Source: an uncultured Rhodospirillales bacterium | GTDB taxonomy: Bacteria; Pseudomonadota; Alphaproteobacteria; Reyranellales; Reyranellaceae | Length of the DNA stretch: 60,947 bases | Assembly: GCA_902825855.1 (NCBI GenBank) | Contig: CADECW010000001.1 | Span: forward strand, 4,484-65,430 | Direction: 5' to 3' | In this document: positions 19,966 to 29,001 of the stretch, in pieces | Numbering within the stretch: position 1 is the first letter of the stretch | Layout: every line of letters begins with the position of its first letter | Made by a program: the position numbers and the translations under genes | Notes under the pieces: model-generated | Databases searched by the model: none | What the model was told of the DNA's origin: nothing | Seen by the model: the letters and a program-made list of their open reading frames with translations, nothing else

Positions 19966-21065
19966 GCACATCGACCCTGCTTGGCGAGGCGGCCGGTCGC
20001 CACGACGAAGCGGACTGGTCGCGCCATGCCATCGAGCTGATCCAGAACGACCAGCGTCGTTCGGCAGACACCCATCTCCTGAAGCTGTACCTTCCCGCTC
20101 TCGATGGTATCGACATCTACCTCAAGGACGAGTCCACGCATCCGACCGGCAGCCTGAAGCACCGGTTGGCACGCTCACTCTTCCTCTACGGAATCTGCAA
20201 CGGGCGCATCCGCCACGACACGCCGATCGTCGAGGCCTCGTCGGGCTCGACGGCGATTTCCGAAGCCTATTTCGCGCGCATGCTGGGATTGCCGTTCCAT
20301 GCCGTGATGTCGGCCAGCACATCGCAGGAGAAGGTCCAGGAGATCGAGCGACAGGGCGGCACGTGCCACCTGGTCTCCGACGGCAAAGGCATCTACGCCG
20401 CTGCCGATGAGCTCGCAGCCAGGCTGGGCGGCGTCTACATGGACCAATTCACCTATGCCGAGCGCGCCACCGACTGGCGCGGCAACAACAACATCGCCGA
20501 ATCGATCTTCGAGCAGATGAGCCGCGAGGAGCATCCGGTGCCCGCCTGGATCGTCATGAGCGCCGGCACCGGCGGCACCACGGCAACGCTTGGCCGCTAC
20601 ATCCGCTACAAGCGGCTGGCCACGCGCCTCTGTGCCGCCGATCCCGAGCACTCCGCCTTCTTCGAAGCCTTCGACACCGGCAACATGGCGGCGATCAGCG
20701 AGCGCGGCTCGCGCATCGAAGGCATCGGCCGGCCGCGCGTCGAACCGTCGTTCATCCCCAAGGTCATCGACTACATGATGCGCGTGCCCGACGCGGCGGC
20801 GTTGGCCGCCATGCGTGTGTTGTCCCGTCGGCTGGGCCGCCGCGTCGGCGGCTCGACAGGCACCAACTTCTACGCGCTGTCGGTCATCGCCTCGCGCATG
20901 AAGGCGGAAGGCGCGAAGGGCGCGTTGGTGACGCTGATCTGCGATTCAGGCGAGCGCTACGGCCACACCTACTACAACGACGACTGGATCGCCGCCCAGG
21001 GATTCAACCTCGCGCCGCACGAACAGGCGCTCGACGCCTTCCTGGACGGCCGGAGCAGCATGTAG
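19962..21065 (+). CDS. PLP-dependent cysteine synthase/desulfhydrase-like enzyme
   Basis: A 367-residue fold-type II PLP enzyme of the cysteine synthase family. The Schiff-base lysine is Lys66 in PTGSLKHR, and [18 protein letters not shown] is the substrate and phosphate loop region. [15 protein letters not shown] is the PLP-phosphate glycine loop, and [11 protein letters not shown] and [13 protein letters not shown] lie near the C-terminus. The Asn of a normal Asn-loop (SSGNTG) is replaced by SGSTA, which suggests a lyase such as L-cysteine desulfhydrase (Cds1 group) rather than O-acetylserine sulfhydrylase. Third gene of the coupled amidase operon. Confidence 0.82.
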   Translation: MSTSTLLGEAAGRHDEADWSRHAIELIQNDQRRSADTHLLKLYLPALDGIDIYLKDESTHPTGSLKHRLARSLFLYGICNGRIRHDTPIVEASSGSTAISEAYFARMLGLPFHAVMSASTSQEKVQEIERQGGTCHLVSDGKGIYAAADELAARLGGVYMDQFTYAERATDWRGNNNIAESIFEQMSREEHPVPAWIVMSAGTGGTTATLGRYIRYKRLATRLCAADPEHSAFFEAFDTGNMAAISERGSRIEGIGRPRVEPSFIPKVIDYMMRVPDAAALAAMRVLSRRLGRRVGGSTGTNFYALSVIASRMKAEGAKGALVTLICDSGERYGHTYYNDDWIAAQGFNLAPHEQALDAFLDGRSSM

Positions 21066-21092
21066 TCGTCGGGAGGGGCGCGCTGCGGAAGA

Positions 21093-21536
21093 CTAGGGCG
21101 CCGGCTCGACCGCCAGTTCCGTGCCAGTGACAGCCGTCACACGCACTCGCGCGCCGGCCACCATGTCGGGGCCGGTAACGGTCCAGCTGCCGTCACCCAC
21201 CTTCACCCGGCCGCGGCCGTTCAGGATAGGCGCGTCGAGCACGATGGTCTTGCCGACCATGGCGTCGCCGCGGGCATTGATGGTGGCGTCCTGAGGACGC
21301 CCCTGCTGCAGGCGCTTGAGCGTCGGCCTCAGCACGACTGCCGAGCCGACCGAGACGATGGCGAAGACGAAGAGCTGCAGCTCGAGCGAGAGGTCGGACG
21401 CGGCCAGCAGGAAGGCGCCGACGGCGGCCGCGCCGATTGCCAGGAACAGGAAGACGACGCCCGGGAGCATCATCTCGAACACCAGAAGCACGGCGGCGAA
21501 GGCCCACCAGTACCAGAACAGGATCTTGAAGCCCAT
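21093..21536 (-). CDS. NfeD family membrane protein
   Basis: A 147-residue short NfeD. Membrane helices run through FWYWWAFAAVLLVFEMMLPGVVFLFLAIGAAAVGAFLL and LQLFVFAIVSVGSAVVL; a C-terminal OB-like domain (GKTIVLDAPILNGRGRVKVGDGSWTV) follows. NfeD partners with SPFH proteins in membrane microdomains, and here its ATG is 15 bases after the QmcA stop. The N-terminal ClpP-like protease of long NfeD proteins is absent, as usual for this class. Confidence 0.9.
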   Translation of the reverse strand: MGFKILFWYWWAFAAVLLVFEMMLPGVVFLFLAIGAAAVGAFLLAASDLSLELQLFVFAIVSVGSAVVLRPTLKRLQQGRPQDATINARGDAMVGKTIVLDAPILNGRGRVKVGDGSWTVTGPDMVAGARVRVTAVTGTELAVEPAP

Positions 21537-21551
21537 GGTTCGACCGGCCGC

Positions 21552-22514
21552 TCAGCCCGAGCTCGGAACAGAGCCGCGCGGCCGGCCCGCCGCCTCGACG
21601 CCGCGCGCCTGCGCCTCCTTGGCGAGCTCACCGATGCCCGCGATCGAGGCCATGACACCGGCCGCCTCCACGGGCAGGAAGAAGACCTTGGCGTTGCTGG
21701 AGGAGCCCATGCGCGACAATGCCTCGACGTACTTGGTGCCGAGGAAGTAGTTGGTCGCCTGCACGCCATTGCCGGCGATCGCCTCGGCGACGACCGCGGT
21801 CGCCTTCGCTTCCGCCTCCGCCAGCCGCTCCCGCGCCTCGGCGTCTCGGAAGGCGGCCTCGCGGCGTCCCTCCGCAGTCAGGATGGCCGACCGCTTCTCG
21901 CCTTCGGCGCGCTGGATACTCGATTCGCGTATGCCCTCGGCCTCCAGGATGGTAGCGCGCTTCTCGCGCTCGGCCTTCATCTGCCGGCCCATCGCGACGA
22001 CGATGTCCTCGGGCGGAGCGATGTCCTTGAGCTCGATGCGCAGCACCTTGACGCCCCACGGGTTGGTCGCCTGATCGATCACGGCGAGCAGTGTGTTGTT
22101 GATCTCGTTGCGTTTCGACAGCACCTCGTCGAGCGCCATGTTGCCCATGACGCTGCGGATGTTCGTAAGCGCCAGGTTGGCCATGGCGAGATGCAGGTTC
22201 TGCACCTCGTAGGCCGCTCGCGCCGCGTCGATCACCTGGTAGAAAGCGACGGCGTCGACCTGCACGGTGGCATTGTCCTTCGTGATGACCTTCTGCGCCG
22301 GGATGTCGAGCGTGTTCTCCTGCATGTTCATCTTGCGGCCGACCGTGTCGATGAACGGCATGATGAGATGCAGGCCGGGCGGCAGGGTCCGCGTGTAGCG
22401 GCCGAAGCGCTCGATGGTCCAGTTGGTGCCCTGCGACACGGTCTTCACGCCGGCGAACACCAGCACCACTGCCACGACCACCAAGGCCAGGACGAAGATC
22501 AGAGCACCAGACAT
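21552..22514 (-). CDS. qmcA: SPFH/stomatin-like membrane protein (QmcA)
   Basis: A 320-residue SPFH protein. One N-terminal anchor (about 3-23, LIFVLALVVVAVVLVFAGVK) is followed by the band-7 domain (TVSQGTNWTIERFGRYTRTL ... IPAQKVITKDNATVQVDA, LRIELKDIAPPEDI). A Glu/Ala/Arg-rich coiled coil (AEGIRESSIQRAEGEKRSAI) then forms the oligomer wall. The start at 22514 has GGGAGG upstream; five more residues are possible from an earlier start. Operon with NfeD, the standard pair for membrane quality control and microdomains. Confidence 0.92.
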   Translation of the reverse strand: MSGALIFVLALVVVAVVLVFAGVKTVSQGTNWTIERFGRYTRTLPPGLHLIMPFIDTVGRKMNMQENTLDIPAQKVITKDNATVQVDAVAFYQVIDAARAAYEVQNLHLAMANLALTNIRSVMGNMALDEVLSKRNEINNTLLAVIDQATNPWGVKVLRIELKDIAPPEDIVVAMGRQMKAEREKRATILEAEGIRESSIQRAEGEKRSAILTAEGRREAAFRDAEARERLAEAEAKATAVVAEAIAGNGVQATNYFLGTKYVEALSRMGSSSNAKVFFLPVEAAGVMASIAGIGELAKEAQARGVEAAGRPRGSVPSSG

Positions 22515-22606
22515 TCTCGCGCCTCCCACGCTTCGAAGGGCGAAAGCCTAGCCCAAGCCGGTGTGGGGAACCATCGTTTGCCGGAGTGCGTGTATCCCGA
22601 CAAGAG

Positions 22607-23371
22607 CTAGTCGGCGGCGAGCGCGAACCCGGTCGCGGCGACGCGCTGGTCGGTCGCCAGCCAGCGATCGAGGAAGTTGTCGATCCAGCGGTCGAGCGGC
22701 GGATCGTAAAGCGCGTGCATGCTGAGATGCACGCCGCGCTGCTGGATGCCGGGTTGCTTCAGGCGCTCCGAGTTCAGCGTCCAGGTCTCCTTCATCTCCA
22801 GCGTCACCTCGGGGTGGAACTGGAAGCCGAAGGCGTTGGGGCCACAGCGGAAGCCCTGCACGGGATAGGTGTCGTTGGTGGCGAGCAGTTCGCAGCAGTC
22901 GGGGATGACCATGCCCTCGCGATGCCACTGGTAGACCTTCATCGGCCCCTTGAACCAGACGCGACCCGCTTCGGTCGGCTCGATGTCGACATAGCCCACC
23001 TCGACCTTGTCCTGGGGATGGGGACGCACGCAGCCGCCCAGCGCGCGCGTCAGGAGCTGGGCGCCAAGGCAAAGTCCGAGATAGGGCACGCCCGCTTCGA
23101 TCACCTTGGGAATCCACTCGAGCTCGCACTTGATGCCGGCGAGGGTCCCGCAATCGTTGGCCGACATCGGCCCGCCGAAAATCACCACGCCGGCATACTC
23201 CGACATGTCTTCAGGCAGGTTGCAGCCGAGATTGGGGCAGAGACGGTGCAGCTCGTAACCGCGCTTTTCGAGCAAGGCGCCGACCCGGCCGGGCCGCGAC
23301 TGCTCCTGGTGCACGACGATCGCTATTTTCTTAGGAACCACTTTTTTGGGCTTTTCAGCCGGTACCGTCAT
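22607..23371 (-). CDS. Class I glutamine amidotransferase-like protein
   Basis: A 254-residue stand-alone GATase domain. The nucleophile elbow is GLCLGAQLL (catalytic Cys) and the His-Glu pair lies in FQFHPEVT. GGPMSAND marks the oxyanion region. It resembles GMP-synthase-like amidotransferases (YLR126C/GuaA-N group) not tied to a synthase partner. A Lys/Pro-rich N-terminus (PAEKPKKVVPKK) precedes the first strand. The acceptor is unknown; it is divergent from an isomerase gene with a 62-base spacer. Confidence 0.85.
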   Translation of the reverse strand: MTVPAEKPKKVVPKKIAIVVHQEQSRPGRVGALLEKRGYELHRLCPNLGCNLPEDMSEYAGVVIFGGPMSANDCGTLAGIKCELEWIPKVIEAGVPYLGLCLGAQLLTRALGGCVRPHPQDKVEVGYVDIEPTEAGRVWFKGPMKVYQWHREGMVIPDCCELLATNDTYPVQGFRCGPNAFGFQFHPEVTLEMKETWTLNSERLKQPGIQQRGVHLSMHALYDPPLDRWIDNFLDRWLATDQRVAATGFALAAD

Positions 23372-23433
23372 GGAGTTGCAAGATACGCTGCGCTTGTGGC
23401 AACGACAAGGCGGACCGACGGCGGAGAGACGAA

Positions 23434-24039
23434 ATGGCGCGCCAACTGGATTTCTACTTCGATTGCTCGAGCCCGTGGACGTATCTCGCGTTCCACGCGG
23501 TTCAGCCGCTGGCGGCCGAGCTCGGCGCGGAAATCGCCTGGAAGCCCATCCTGGTCGGCGGCGTGTTCAATGCAGTCAACCAGACGGTCTACGACAGCCG
23601 TGCCAAGCCCAATCCCCTGAAGCAGTCCTACATGCTGAAGGACCTCGCCGACTGGGCACGACTCTACGACCTCACGATCGTTTTCCCACCGAAAGTCTTT
23701 CCGGTGAACAGCGTCAAGTGCATGCGTGGAGCATTCCACGCGCTCGATGAGGGCAAGCTCGTGCCCTACTCGACCGCGGCCTTCGAAGCCTACTGGGGTG
23801 ACGATCGTGACATTGCCCGCGAGGAGGTACTGGCCGACATAGCCGCCAAGGCCGGCCTCGACCGCCAGCGCTTCTTCGCCGCCATCGAGACCGATGCCTG
23901 CAAGCAGAAGCTGCGCGCCAACACAGACGAACTCATGGCACGCGGCGGCTTCGGCAGTCCCACGATGTTCGTCGGCAGCTCGATGTTCTTCGGCAACGAT
24001 CGCCTGCCGCTGGTGAGGGCGGCGCTGGTGGCATCATGA
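23434..24039 (+). CDS. DsbA-fold 2-hydroxychromene-2-carboxylate isomerase family protein
   Basis: A 201-residue kappa-GST/DsbA-like protein. It begins LDFYFDCSSPWTYLAF, with the Ser-Pro-Trp motif of HCCA isomerases in place of the CxxC of DsbA; the cis-Pro loop is GGFGSPTMFVG. HCCA isomerase acts in naphthalene breakdown with glutathione, but most relatives have other roles and no ring-cleavage genes lie nearby. GGAGAGACGAA is the ribosome site. Confidence 0.85.
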   Translation: MARQLDFYFDCSSPWTYLAFHAVQPLAAELGAEIAWKPILVGGVFNAVNQTVYDSRAKPNPLKQSYMLKDLADWARLYDLTIVFPPKVFPVNSVKCMRGAFHALDEGKLVPYSTAAFEAYWGDDRDIAREEVLADIAAKAGLDRQRFFAAIETDACKQKLRANTDELMARGGFGSPTMFVGSSMFFGNDRLPLVRAALVAS

Positions 24040-24248
24040 CCTCCAGATGCATTTATTTCAGCGGCTTCGGTATATTCCGCACCGCGCGACCCCTCGGCTT
24101 CGCTCGTGCCCTCGCCGAGCACCGTTTCCTGGCGATTTCACCGCTCAGGTTGGTCTTGGCCCACCCCCTGCACGGTATTTGATTTGAAAGACGCCCCTAA
24201 CTGTTGTACCCGCATGCGGTTTCCGGCCAATGCGTTGGGAGTGAATTA

Positions 24249-24809
24249 ATGATCAAGAAGCTCTTGCAGGCGGCAGTCGTGGTCGCAGGCGGCCTGGCGT
24301 TGGGTGGTTGCCCGGTCGGGCAGCAGGCCAAGACGACGGCGCCAACCAAGCCGCCCGCAGCGGACTATCAGGTAGCGTCGACGGTCGCGCCGCCCGCCGC
24401 CGGCAGCATCCGCAACATCTGCTACAACGATGCCGATCTCACGACCTATCGCGTCCGCATGCTGCAGATGGAGCTGAACGTCGCCACCTTGCAGTGCCAG
24501 ACTGCCAATGGCAGCCGGGCTTACGAAGGCGTGTACGGCCAGCTCCTGAGCAAGTATCAGTCCGAGCTTTCCGCCAACGCCCGCGCCATGCAGCAGCTGG
24601 CCGGCCGCAAGCGCTTCAACCTCGATGTCGTGGTCACCGAGTTCGCCAACCGAACCGCCCAGCGCGCGCAAACAGACAAGGAATTCTGCAGCCGCGCCAA
24701 GCGCGCCTTCGATTGGGCGCTGTCCTCCCAGGTGACGTCGCTGGCCCAGGCGCCGGCGCCGTACGATCTCGGGCCTGAGATGAACGTCCATCCCTGCCCC
24801 AAGCAGTAG
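24249..24809 (+). CDS. Hypothetical lipoprotein
   Basis: A 186-residue lipoprotein that I do not recognise. The start at 24249 follows GGGAG and gives a signal peptide MIKKLLQAAVVVAGG with lipobox LALGGC (lipidated Cys21). A Pro/Thr/Ala linker is followed by a helical region containing four further cysteines (NICYND, TLQCQTANG, KEFCSRAK, HPCPKQ), which suggests two disulfides in the periplasm. The middle (YGQLLSKYQSELSANARAMQQLAG) looks like an amphipathic helix pair. A strong terminator follows at once, and a 209-base spacer lies upstream, so it is probably a single-gene unit. Confidence 0.75.
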   Translation: MIKKLLQAAVVVAGGLALGGCPVGQQAKTTAPTKPPAADYQVASTVAPPAAGSIRNICYNDADLTTYRVRMLQMELNVATLQCQTANGSRAYEGVYGQLLSKYQSELSANARAMQQLAGRKRFNLDVVVTEFANRTAQRAQTDKEFCSRAKRAFDWALSSQVTSLAQAPAPYDLGPEMNVHPCPKQ

Positions 24810-24827
24810 GGACGGCACAAGGCCAGC

Positions 24828-24858
24828 AAGGGCGGCCCTCTGGGCCGCCCTTTGTTTG
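24828..24858 (+). terminator. Rho-independent terminator after the lipoprotein gene
   Basis: An 11-base perfect stem (AAGGGCGGCCC / GGGCCGCCCTT) with loop TCT, then TTGTTTG. It lies 19 bases after the lipoprotein stop and ends next to the convergent desaturase remnant, so it may serve both strands. Confidence 0.85.
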
Positions 24859-25663
24859 TCAGATGTGCTGCGCCTTGCTGCCGGAGCCCGGTCCGCCTGT
24901 CGAATCGGCAAGCCGCGCGGTCGCCAGCCGCAACACCGTAAGGTAGTTCGGCTGCAGCTCGATCGCGCCGCGGAAACCCGCGCCAAGCAGCGCCCGGTGA
25001 GCCTGCGGCAAGCGCCAGCACGGCACGAACATGAACAAGTGATGTTCGAGGTGATAGTTCACCCAGTAAGGCGCGAGCAGCAGTCGCTCCAGGGGATTGG
25101 CGCAGGTCGTGCGCGTGTTGCGCAGGGGATCGTCGTTGTCGGGAACGACCGCATGCTCGGCGATGTTCCGGATCCGGCTGACGAGCTGGTACCAGGTCGC
25201 CAACGGCAGCAGCCACATCACCACATAAAGCCACCAGTAGCCGATCGCCGCGAGGCCTGCGAACAATACGAGGTTCACGCCGAGCGAGCCCTTCTCCTTG
25301 CGCCAGAGATTGCCTAGCCGAGTGGCGAGCGGCGCCTCGACTGGTCCCAAGGCGCGGCGCAGCTGCTCGCCACGTCGCTGGAAGGCGGTCTGCCCGGTGA
25401 GGTCACGGACGATCTTGCGCCTGAAACTCGTACGGCTGATCGGAAACGGCGCCGACAGACCGAGATCGTGGATCCTCGGCCTGCTGCGTGAAGCGATGAT
25501 GCTGCAGATGGTACGGACGATAGAGCGCGAGACTGGTGAACACCGGATTGGCGCACAGCCAGGCGCCCACCGAATCGTTGATGCGACGGTTGACGAACAG
25601 CCGGCCGTGCGCGGCGTCATGCATCAGGATAGCGAGGCCGAGCTGACGGCCGCCGATCACCAT
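24859..25663 (-). pseudogene. Fatty acid desaturase, frameshifted and N-terminally truncated
   Basis: A membrane di-iron desaturase split over two frames. 25663 down to about 25470 encodes IGGRQLGLAILMHDAAHG and YHLQHHRFTQQAEDP (boxes HxxxH and HxxHH). The protein then continues one frame off with DLGLSAPFPISR, membrane segments and the third box NYHLEHHLFMF, ending at 24859. One surplus base in the GTGG at 25468-25471 explains the shift (AEDP followed directly by DLG would restore it). The usual ~60-90 residues before the first His box are missing: the same frame meets a stop at 25717, which is the end of the amidohydrolase gene. All His boxes are intact, so decay is recent or the shift is a sequencing error; truncation argues for a true pseudogene. 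Confidence 0.8.
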
Positions 25664-25677
25664 TACAATGTCAGATA

Positions 25678-25701
25678 CCTCCCCGCGCTTCGATGGGGAG
25701 G
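25678..25701 (-). terminator. Hairpin after the amidohydrolase gene
   Basis: CCTCCCC pairs with GGGGAGG around a 10-base loop, 14 bases past the amidohydrolase stop and just before the desaturase remnant. No T tract. Confidence 0.45.
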
Positions 25702-25714
25702 AACGTTCGACACC

Positions 25715-27415
25715 TCAGGCATTGCCGTGCCGCAACAGGCGGCCCGAATGGGTGTTGGTCGGCCGGTCGTCGCGGATCGTGACCTCACCGTTCACCAGCA
25801 CGTACTTGTAGCCCTGGGCGCGCTGCACCCGCCGCCATTCGCCGCCCGGCAGGTCGTGCATGATCTCGTCAGGCATGACCCTGAGGCCGTCGAAGTCGTA
25901 GACCACGATATCGGCCGGCGCGCCCTTCTTCAGCACGCCGCGGCCGCGGAATCCCGCGACCTCGGCCGGCAAGGCCGACAGCCGCCAGTGGACGTCCTCC
26001 AGGCTCAGCATCTTGTGATCGCGCACCACCTTGCACAGCGTCTCGGTGGGATAGCGGCCGGCAGTCAGGAACTTGGTGTGGGCGCCGCCGTCGCTGACGC
26101 CGAACAGCACATACGGATCGTCGACCAGTTCCTTCAGGTACTCGATCTTGCCGTTGGGCGGAGCGGCGAAGAACTCGGTCTTGAGATCCTCTTCGACCGC
26201 CATGTCGAGCATGACATCGACGGGATGCTTGCCCATCTTTTCGCCGGCATGGGCGAGCGTGTAGTCGAGCCACTTCTTGTTCTTGTCGAGCTTGGGCCCG
26301 ATGATGGCGATCTGCGGCAGCGGACCCGTCGCGGTGATCGGCAGGTTGTCGCGCAGCGCGGCGCGCCGGGACGGATCGGCGAGCTTGGCCAGTCGCTCCT
26401 CGCGCGTTCCCGTCGTTGCGTCGCACCAGACCTGCGAATCGTCGAACAGATTCCAGTCCTCGAAAGTGAAGGTGAAGCCCGCGTCGGTCGTGAGCCCCTG
26501 CCCGACCACGCGGATGCCGCGCTCGCGGCAGCTCCGCAGCCAGTCGAGCACGCGGCGATGGATGTGCGGCTTGTGGTCGAATGCCTGGACCACGTTCATG
26601 ATGATCGGCCGGCCGCTGATGGTAGCGACTTCCTCGTAGAACGACTGGTCGTGCGCGTTGTCACCCGAGACCAGCAGCATCTGCATGAAGCCGTCGTTGC
26701 GTTCCGCGAGGACCCGCGCGAGCTCGCGGCAGGTCTCGTCATGCATGACGTCGGTCGGCATGGCCGAGCCGTCATGGTCACGCTGCACCGCCGCCGGTCC
26801 CGTCGGCAGCATGCGCTGGGCCGACCAGCCGCATGCGCCGGCGTCCATCGCTTCGTGCAGCAGGCGCCTGATCTCGGCGTGCTGCTCGGGAGTCGGAAGC
26901 TTGCCGGCCTTGGCTGCCTCGAAACCCATCACCCAGATCAGCAGGGGCGAGATCGGCATGTAGGGCAGGATGTTGACCGCCTTGGGCGCCGCCTCGACGC
27001 TGTCCAGGAACTCGGGGAAGGTCACCCAGTTCCACGGCATGCCGGCCTTCATCGAGGCCATCGGGATCGCCTCGACGCGGGTCATGGTCAGCATGGCGCG
27101 GTCGCGCTCGGCCGGCCGCACGGGAGCGAAGCCGAAACCGCAATTGCCGATCACCACCGAGGTGATGCCATGCCAGCTCGACAGCGTGCAGTAGGGATCC
27201 CAGAAGAGTTGAGCATCGTAGTGCGTGTGCAGGTCGACGAAGCCCGGCGCCACGATCAGCCCGCCGGCGTCGATCGTCTCGTCGGCCTCGCCGGCGCCGA
27301 TCTTGCCGATCTCGGCAATCTTGCCGTCCTTGATGCCGATGTCGCCGCGAAAGCGCGGCAGGCGGCTGCCGTCGACGATAATGCCACCGCGGATCACGCG
27401 ATCGAACCGGGCCAT
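25715..27415 (-). CDS. N-acyl-D-amino-acid deacylase-like amidohydrolase
   Basis: A 566-residue metal-dependent amidohydrolase of the D-aminoacylase group. Seen: GGIIVDGSRLPRFRGDIGI, the metal motif DLHTHYDAQLFWDP (His63 and His65), VIGNCGFGFAPV with the family Cys ligand position, VSDGGAHTKF near the C-terminus and GAPADIVVYD. The start at 27415 has a near-perfect GGAGGTAA. The open frame above this (to 28312) is antisense to the hydrolase genes. Likely role: release of D-amino acids or a similar N-acyl compound; the exact substrate is not readable. Confidence 0.88.
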   Translation of the reverse strand: MARFDRVIRGGIIVDGSRLPRFRGDIGIKDGKIAEIGKIGAGEADETIDAGGLIVAPGFVDLHTHYDAQLFWDPYCTLSSWHGITSVVIGNCGFGFAPVRPAERDRAMLTMTRVEAIPMASMKAGMPWNWVTFPEFLDSVEAAPKAVNILPYMPISPLLIWVMGFEAAKAGKLPTPEQHAEIRRLLHEAMDAGACGWSAQRMLPTGPAAVQRDHDGSAMPTDVMHDETCRELARVLAERNDGFMQMLLVSGDNAHDQSFYEEVATISGRPIIMNVVQAFDHKPHIHRRVLDWLRSCRERGIRVVGQGLTTDAGFTFTFEDWNLFDDSQVWCDATTGTREERLAKLADPSRRAALRDNLPITATGPLPQIAIIGPKLDKNKKWLDYTLAHAGEKMGKHPVDVMLDMAVEEDLKTEFFAAPPNGKIEYLKELVDDPYVLFGVSDGGAHTKFLTAGRYPTETLCKVVRDHKMLSLEDVHWRLSALPAEVAGFRGRGVLKKGAPADIVVYDFDGLRVMPDEIMHDLPGGEWRRVQRAQGYKYVLVNGEVTIRDDRPTNTHSGRLLRHGNA

Positions 27416-27484
27416 GTTACCTCCGTTTCGCCAAGCGTGGGCGCGCCCCGCGACTCTGTCAACGCGCCGCGCTAAGCTCGCAGG

Positions 27485-28384
27485 ATGAAACAGGATCGCG
27501 TCCGTACCGATGTACTGGACATCGCTTTCGAAGAGCACGGCCCGTCGCACGGGCCGCCGGTCATCCTGCTGCACGGCTTCCCCTACGACGTGCGGGCCTA
27601 CGACGAGGTCGCGCCGCCTCTGGCCAGCGACGGTTGTCGCGTGCTCGTGCCCTGGCTGCGCGGCTACGGGCCGACGCGCTTCCTGACCGCGTCGACTTTG
27701 CGCTCGGGCGAACAGGCGGCGTTGGGTCACGACCTCCTGCAGTTCATGGACAAGCTCGGCATCAAGCGCGCGGCGCTCGTGGGCTACGACTGGGGCGGTC
27801 GCGCCGCCTGTATCGCAGCCGCACTCAAACCCGAGCGCGTGCGTTGCCTGGTGAGCGGCGCGGGCTACAACATCTTCGACACGGCCGCCTTCGCGAACCC
27901 GGCCTCCGCCGAGCAGGAGCACCGCTTCTGGTACCAGTACTATTTCCACACCGAGCGCGGCCGCGCAGGGCTGGCCAAGAACCGCCGAGATATCTGCCGG
28001 CTGCTGTGGAAGTTGTGGTCGCCGGAATGGCAATTCGACGAGGCGACCTACGAGAAGAGCGCCGTATCGTTCGACAATCCCGACTTCGTGGACGTGGTGA
28101 TCCAGTCCTATCGTCATCGCTACGGTTACGCGGCCGGCGACCCGGCGTTGATGGGCATCGAGGCCCAGCTCGCCAAGCAGCCCAAAATCTCCGTGCCGAC
28201 GATCAACCTGCATGGCGGGCACGACGGCGTCGGGCCCGCCTCCGAGCAGGACAATCAGGCCAAGAACTTCAGCGGCCCCTATTCGCGGCGCCTCCTGCCG
28301 CGCATCGGCCACAACCTGCCGCAGGAGGCTCCGGCCGAAACGGTCACCGCCGTGCGCGATCTGATGAGGGAAACGACACGATGA
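27485..28384 (+). CDS. Alpha/beta hydrolase, epoxide-hydrolase-like
   Basis: A 299-residue alpha/beta hydrolase. The HGFPYD oxyanion loop (30-35), RGYGPTRF and the nucleophile elbow VGYDWGGRAA with Asp102 point to the epoxide hydrolase/haloalkane dehalogenase branch, since esterases have Ser at that position. The catalytic His is in RIGHNLPQE near the C-terminus. First gene of a three-gene run with an NAD(P)-binding protein and a LysR regulator. Confidence 0.85.
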   Translation: MKQDRVRTDVLDIAFEEHGPSHGPPVILLHGFPYDVRAYDEVAPPLASDGCRVLVPWLRGYGPTRFLTASTLRSGEQAALGHDLLQFMDKLGIKRAALVGYDWGGRAACIAAALKPERVRCLVSGAGYNIFDTAAFANPASAEQEHRFWYQYYFHTERGRAGLAKNRRDICRLLWKLWSPEWQFDEATYEKSAVSFDNPDFVDVVIQSYRHRYGYAAGDPALMGIEAQLAKQPKISVPTINLHGGHDGVGPASEQDNQAKNFSGPYSRRLLPRIGHNLPQEAPAETVTAVRDLMRETTR

Positions 28385-28992
28385 ACATCGTCCTGGCCGG
28401 CGCGACCGGCAATATCGGCAGCCGCATCCTCGACGAGGCCCTGCGACGCGGCCATCGCGTGACCGGCCTCACCCGCGATCCGGCCAAGCTCGCTGCGCGC
28501 GATGGCCTGCAGGCGAAGAAGGCCAACACGACCGAGGTCCCGGCTTTCGCCGACGCGCTCAAGGGCCATGACGCAGCGATTATGTCGGTCAAGTGGAACG
28601 AAAACGACGTTCATCAGGTACTCGACGCCTTGCGCAAGGCAGCCGTCAAGCGCTGCCTGTTCGTCGTCGGCGCCGGCAGCCTTCTGCGCCAGGACGGCCG
28701 CACGCACTTCGACCACATGGCCGAGAAAGGCATCCAGCCGCCGACATCGAAGCCTGCCGCCCTCGCCCTGGCCGAAGTGCAGAAGGTCGTCGACCTCGAC
28801 TGGACGGCGATCTCGCCGCCTGCCTCGATCCAACCCGGCGAGCGCACAGGCAAGTTTCGCCTGGGGCGCGACCACCTGCTCGAGGATGCCACGGGCAAGA
28901 GCGAGATCAGCCGCGAGGACTTCGCCATCGCAATCATCGACGAGATCGAGAGGCCCAACCACGTCCGTCAGCGTTTCACGGCGGCCTACTGA
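28381..28992 (+). CDS. NAD(P)-binding atypical SDR
   Basis: A 203-residue NAD(P)H-binding Rossmann protein of the YwnB/NmrA-like group. It begins MNIVLAGATGNIGSRIL (dinucleotide loop GATGNIGS), with GLTRDP after strand 2 and VVGAGSL mid-domain. It lacks the Tyr-x3-Lys of classical SDRs, which is normal for this group. The ATG overlaps the hydrolase stop. Could be a reductase or a redox-sensing binding protein. Confidence 0.82.
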   Translation: MNIVLAGATGNIGSRILDEALRRGHRVTGLTRDPAKLAARDGLQAKKANTTEVPAFADALKGHDAAIMSVKWNENDVHQVLDALRKAAVKRCLFVVGAGSLLRQDGRTHFDHMAEKGIQPPTSKPAALALAEVQKVVDLDWTAISPPASIQPGERTGKFRLGRDHLLEDATGKSEISREDFAIAIIDEIERPNHVRQRFTAAY

Positions 28993-29001
28993 GCGAAGGA
29001 T

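Noticed and set aside
24040..24248. Small RNA or riboswitch in the spacer before the lipoprotein gene
   Set aside because: No stable extended stem or known riboswitch core was visible; only a usual leader with a GGGAG ribosome site.
25298..27475. 725-residue plus-strand frame
   Set aside because: It is the shadow of the amidohydrolase, with Arg/His/Ala-rich composition and no motif, while the minus strand has a complete enzyme.
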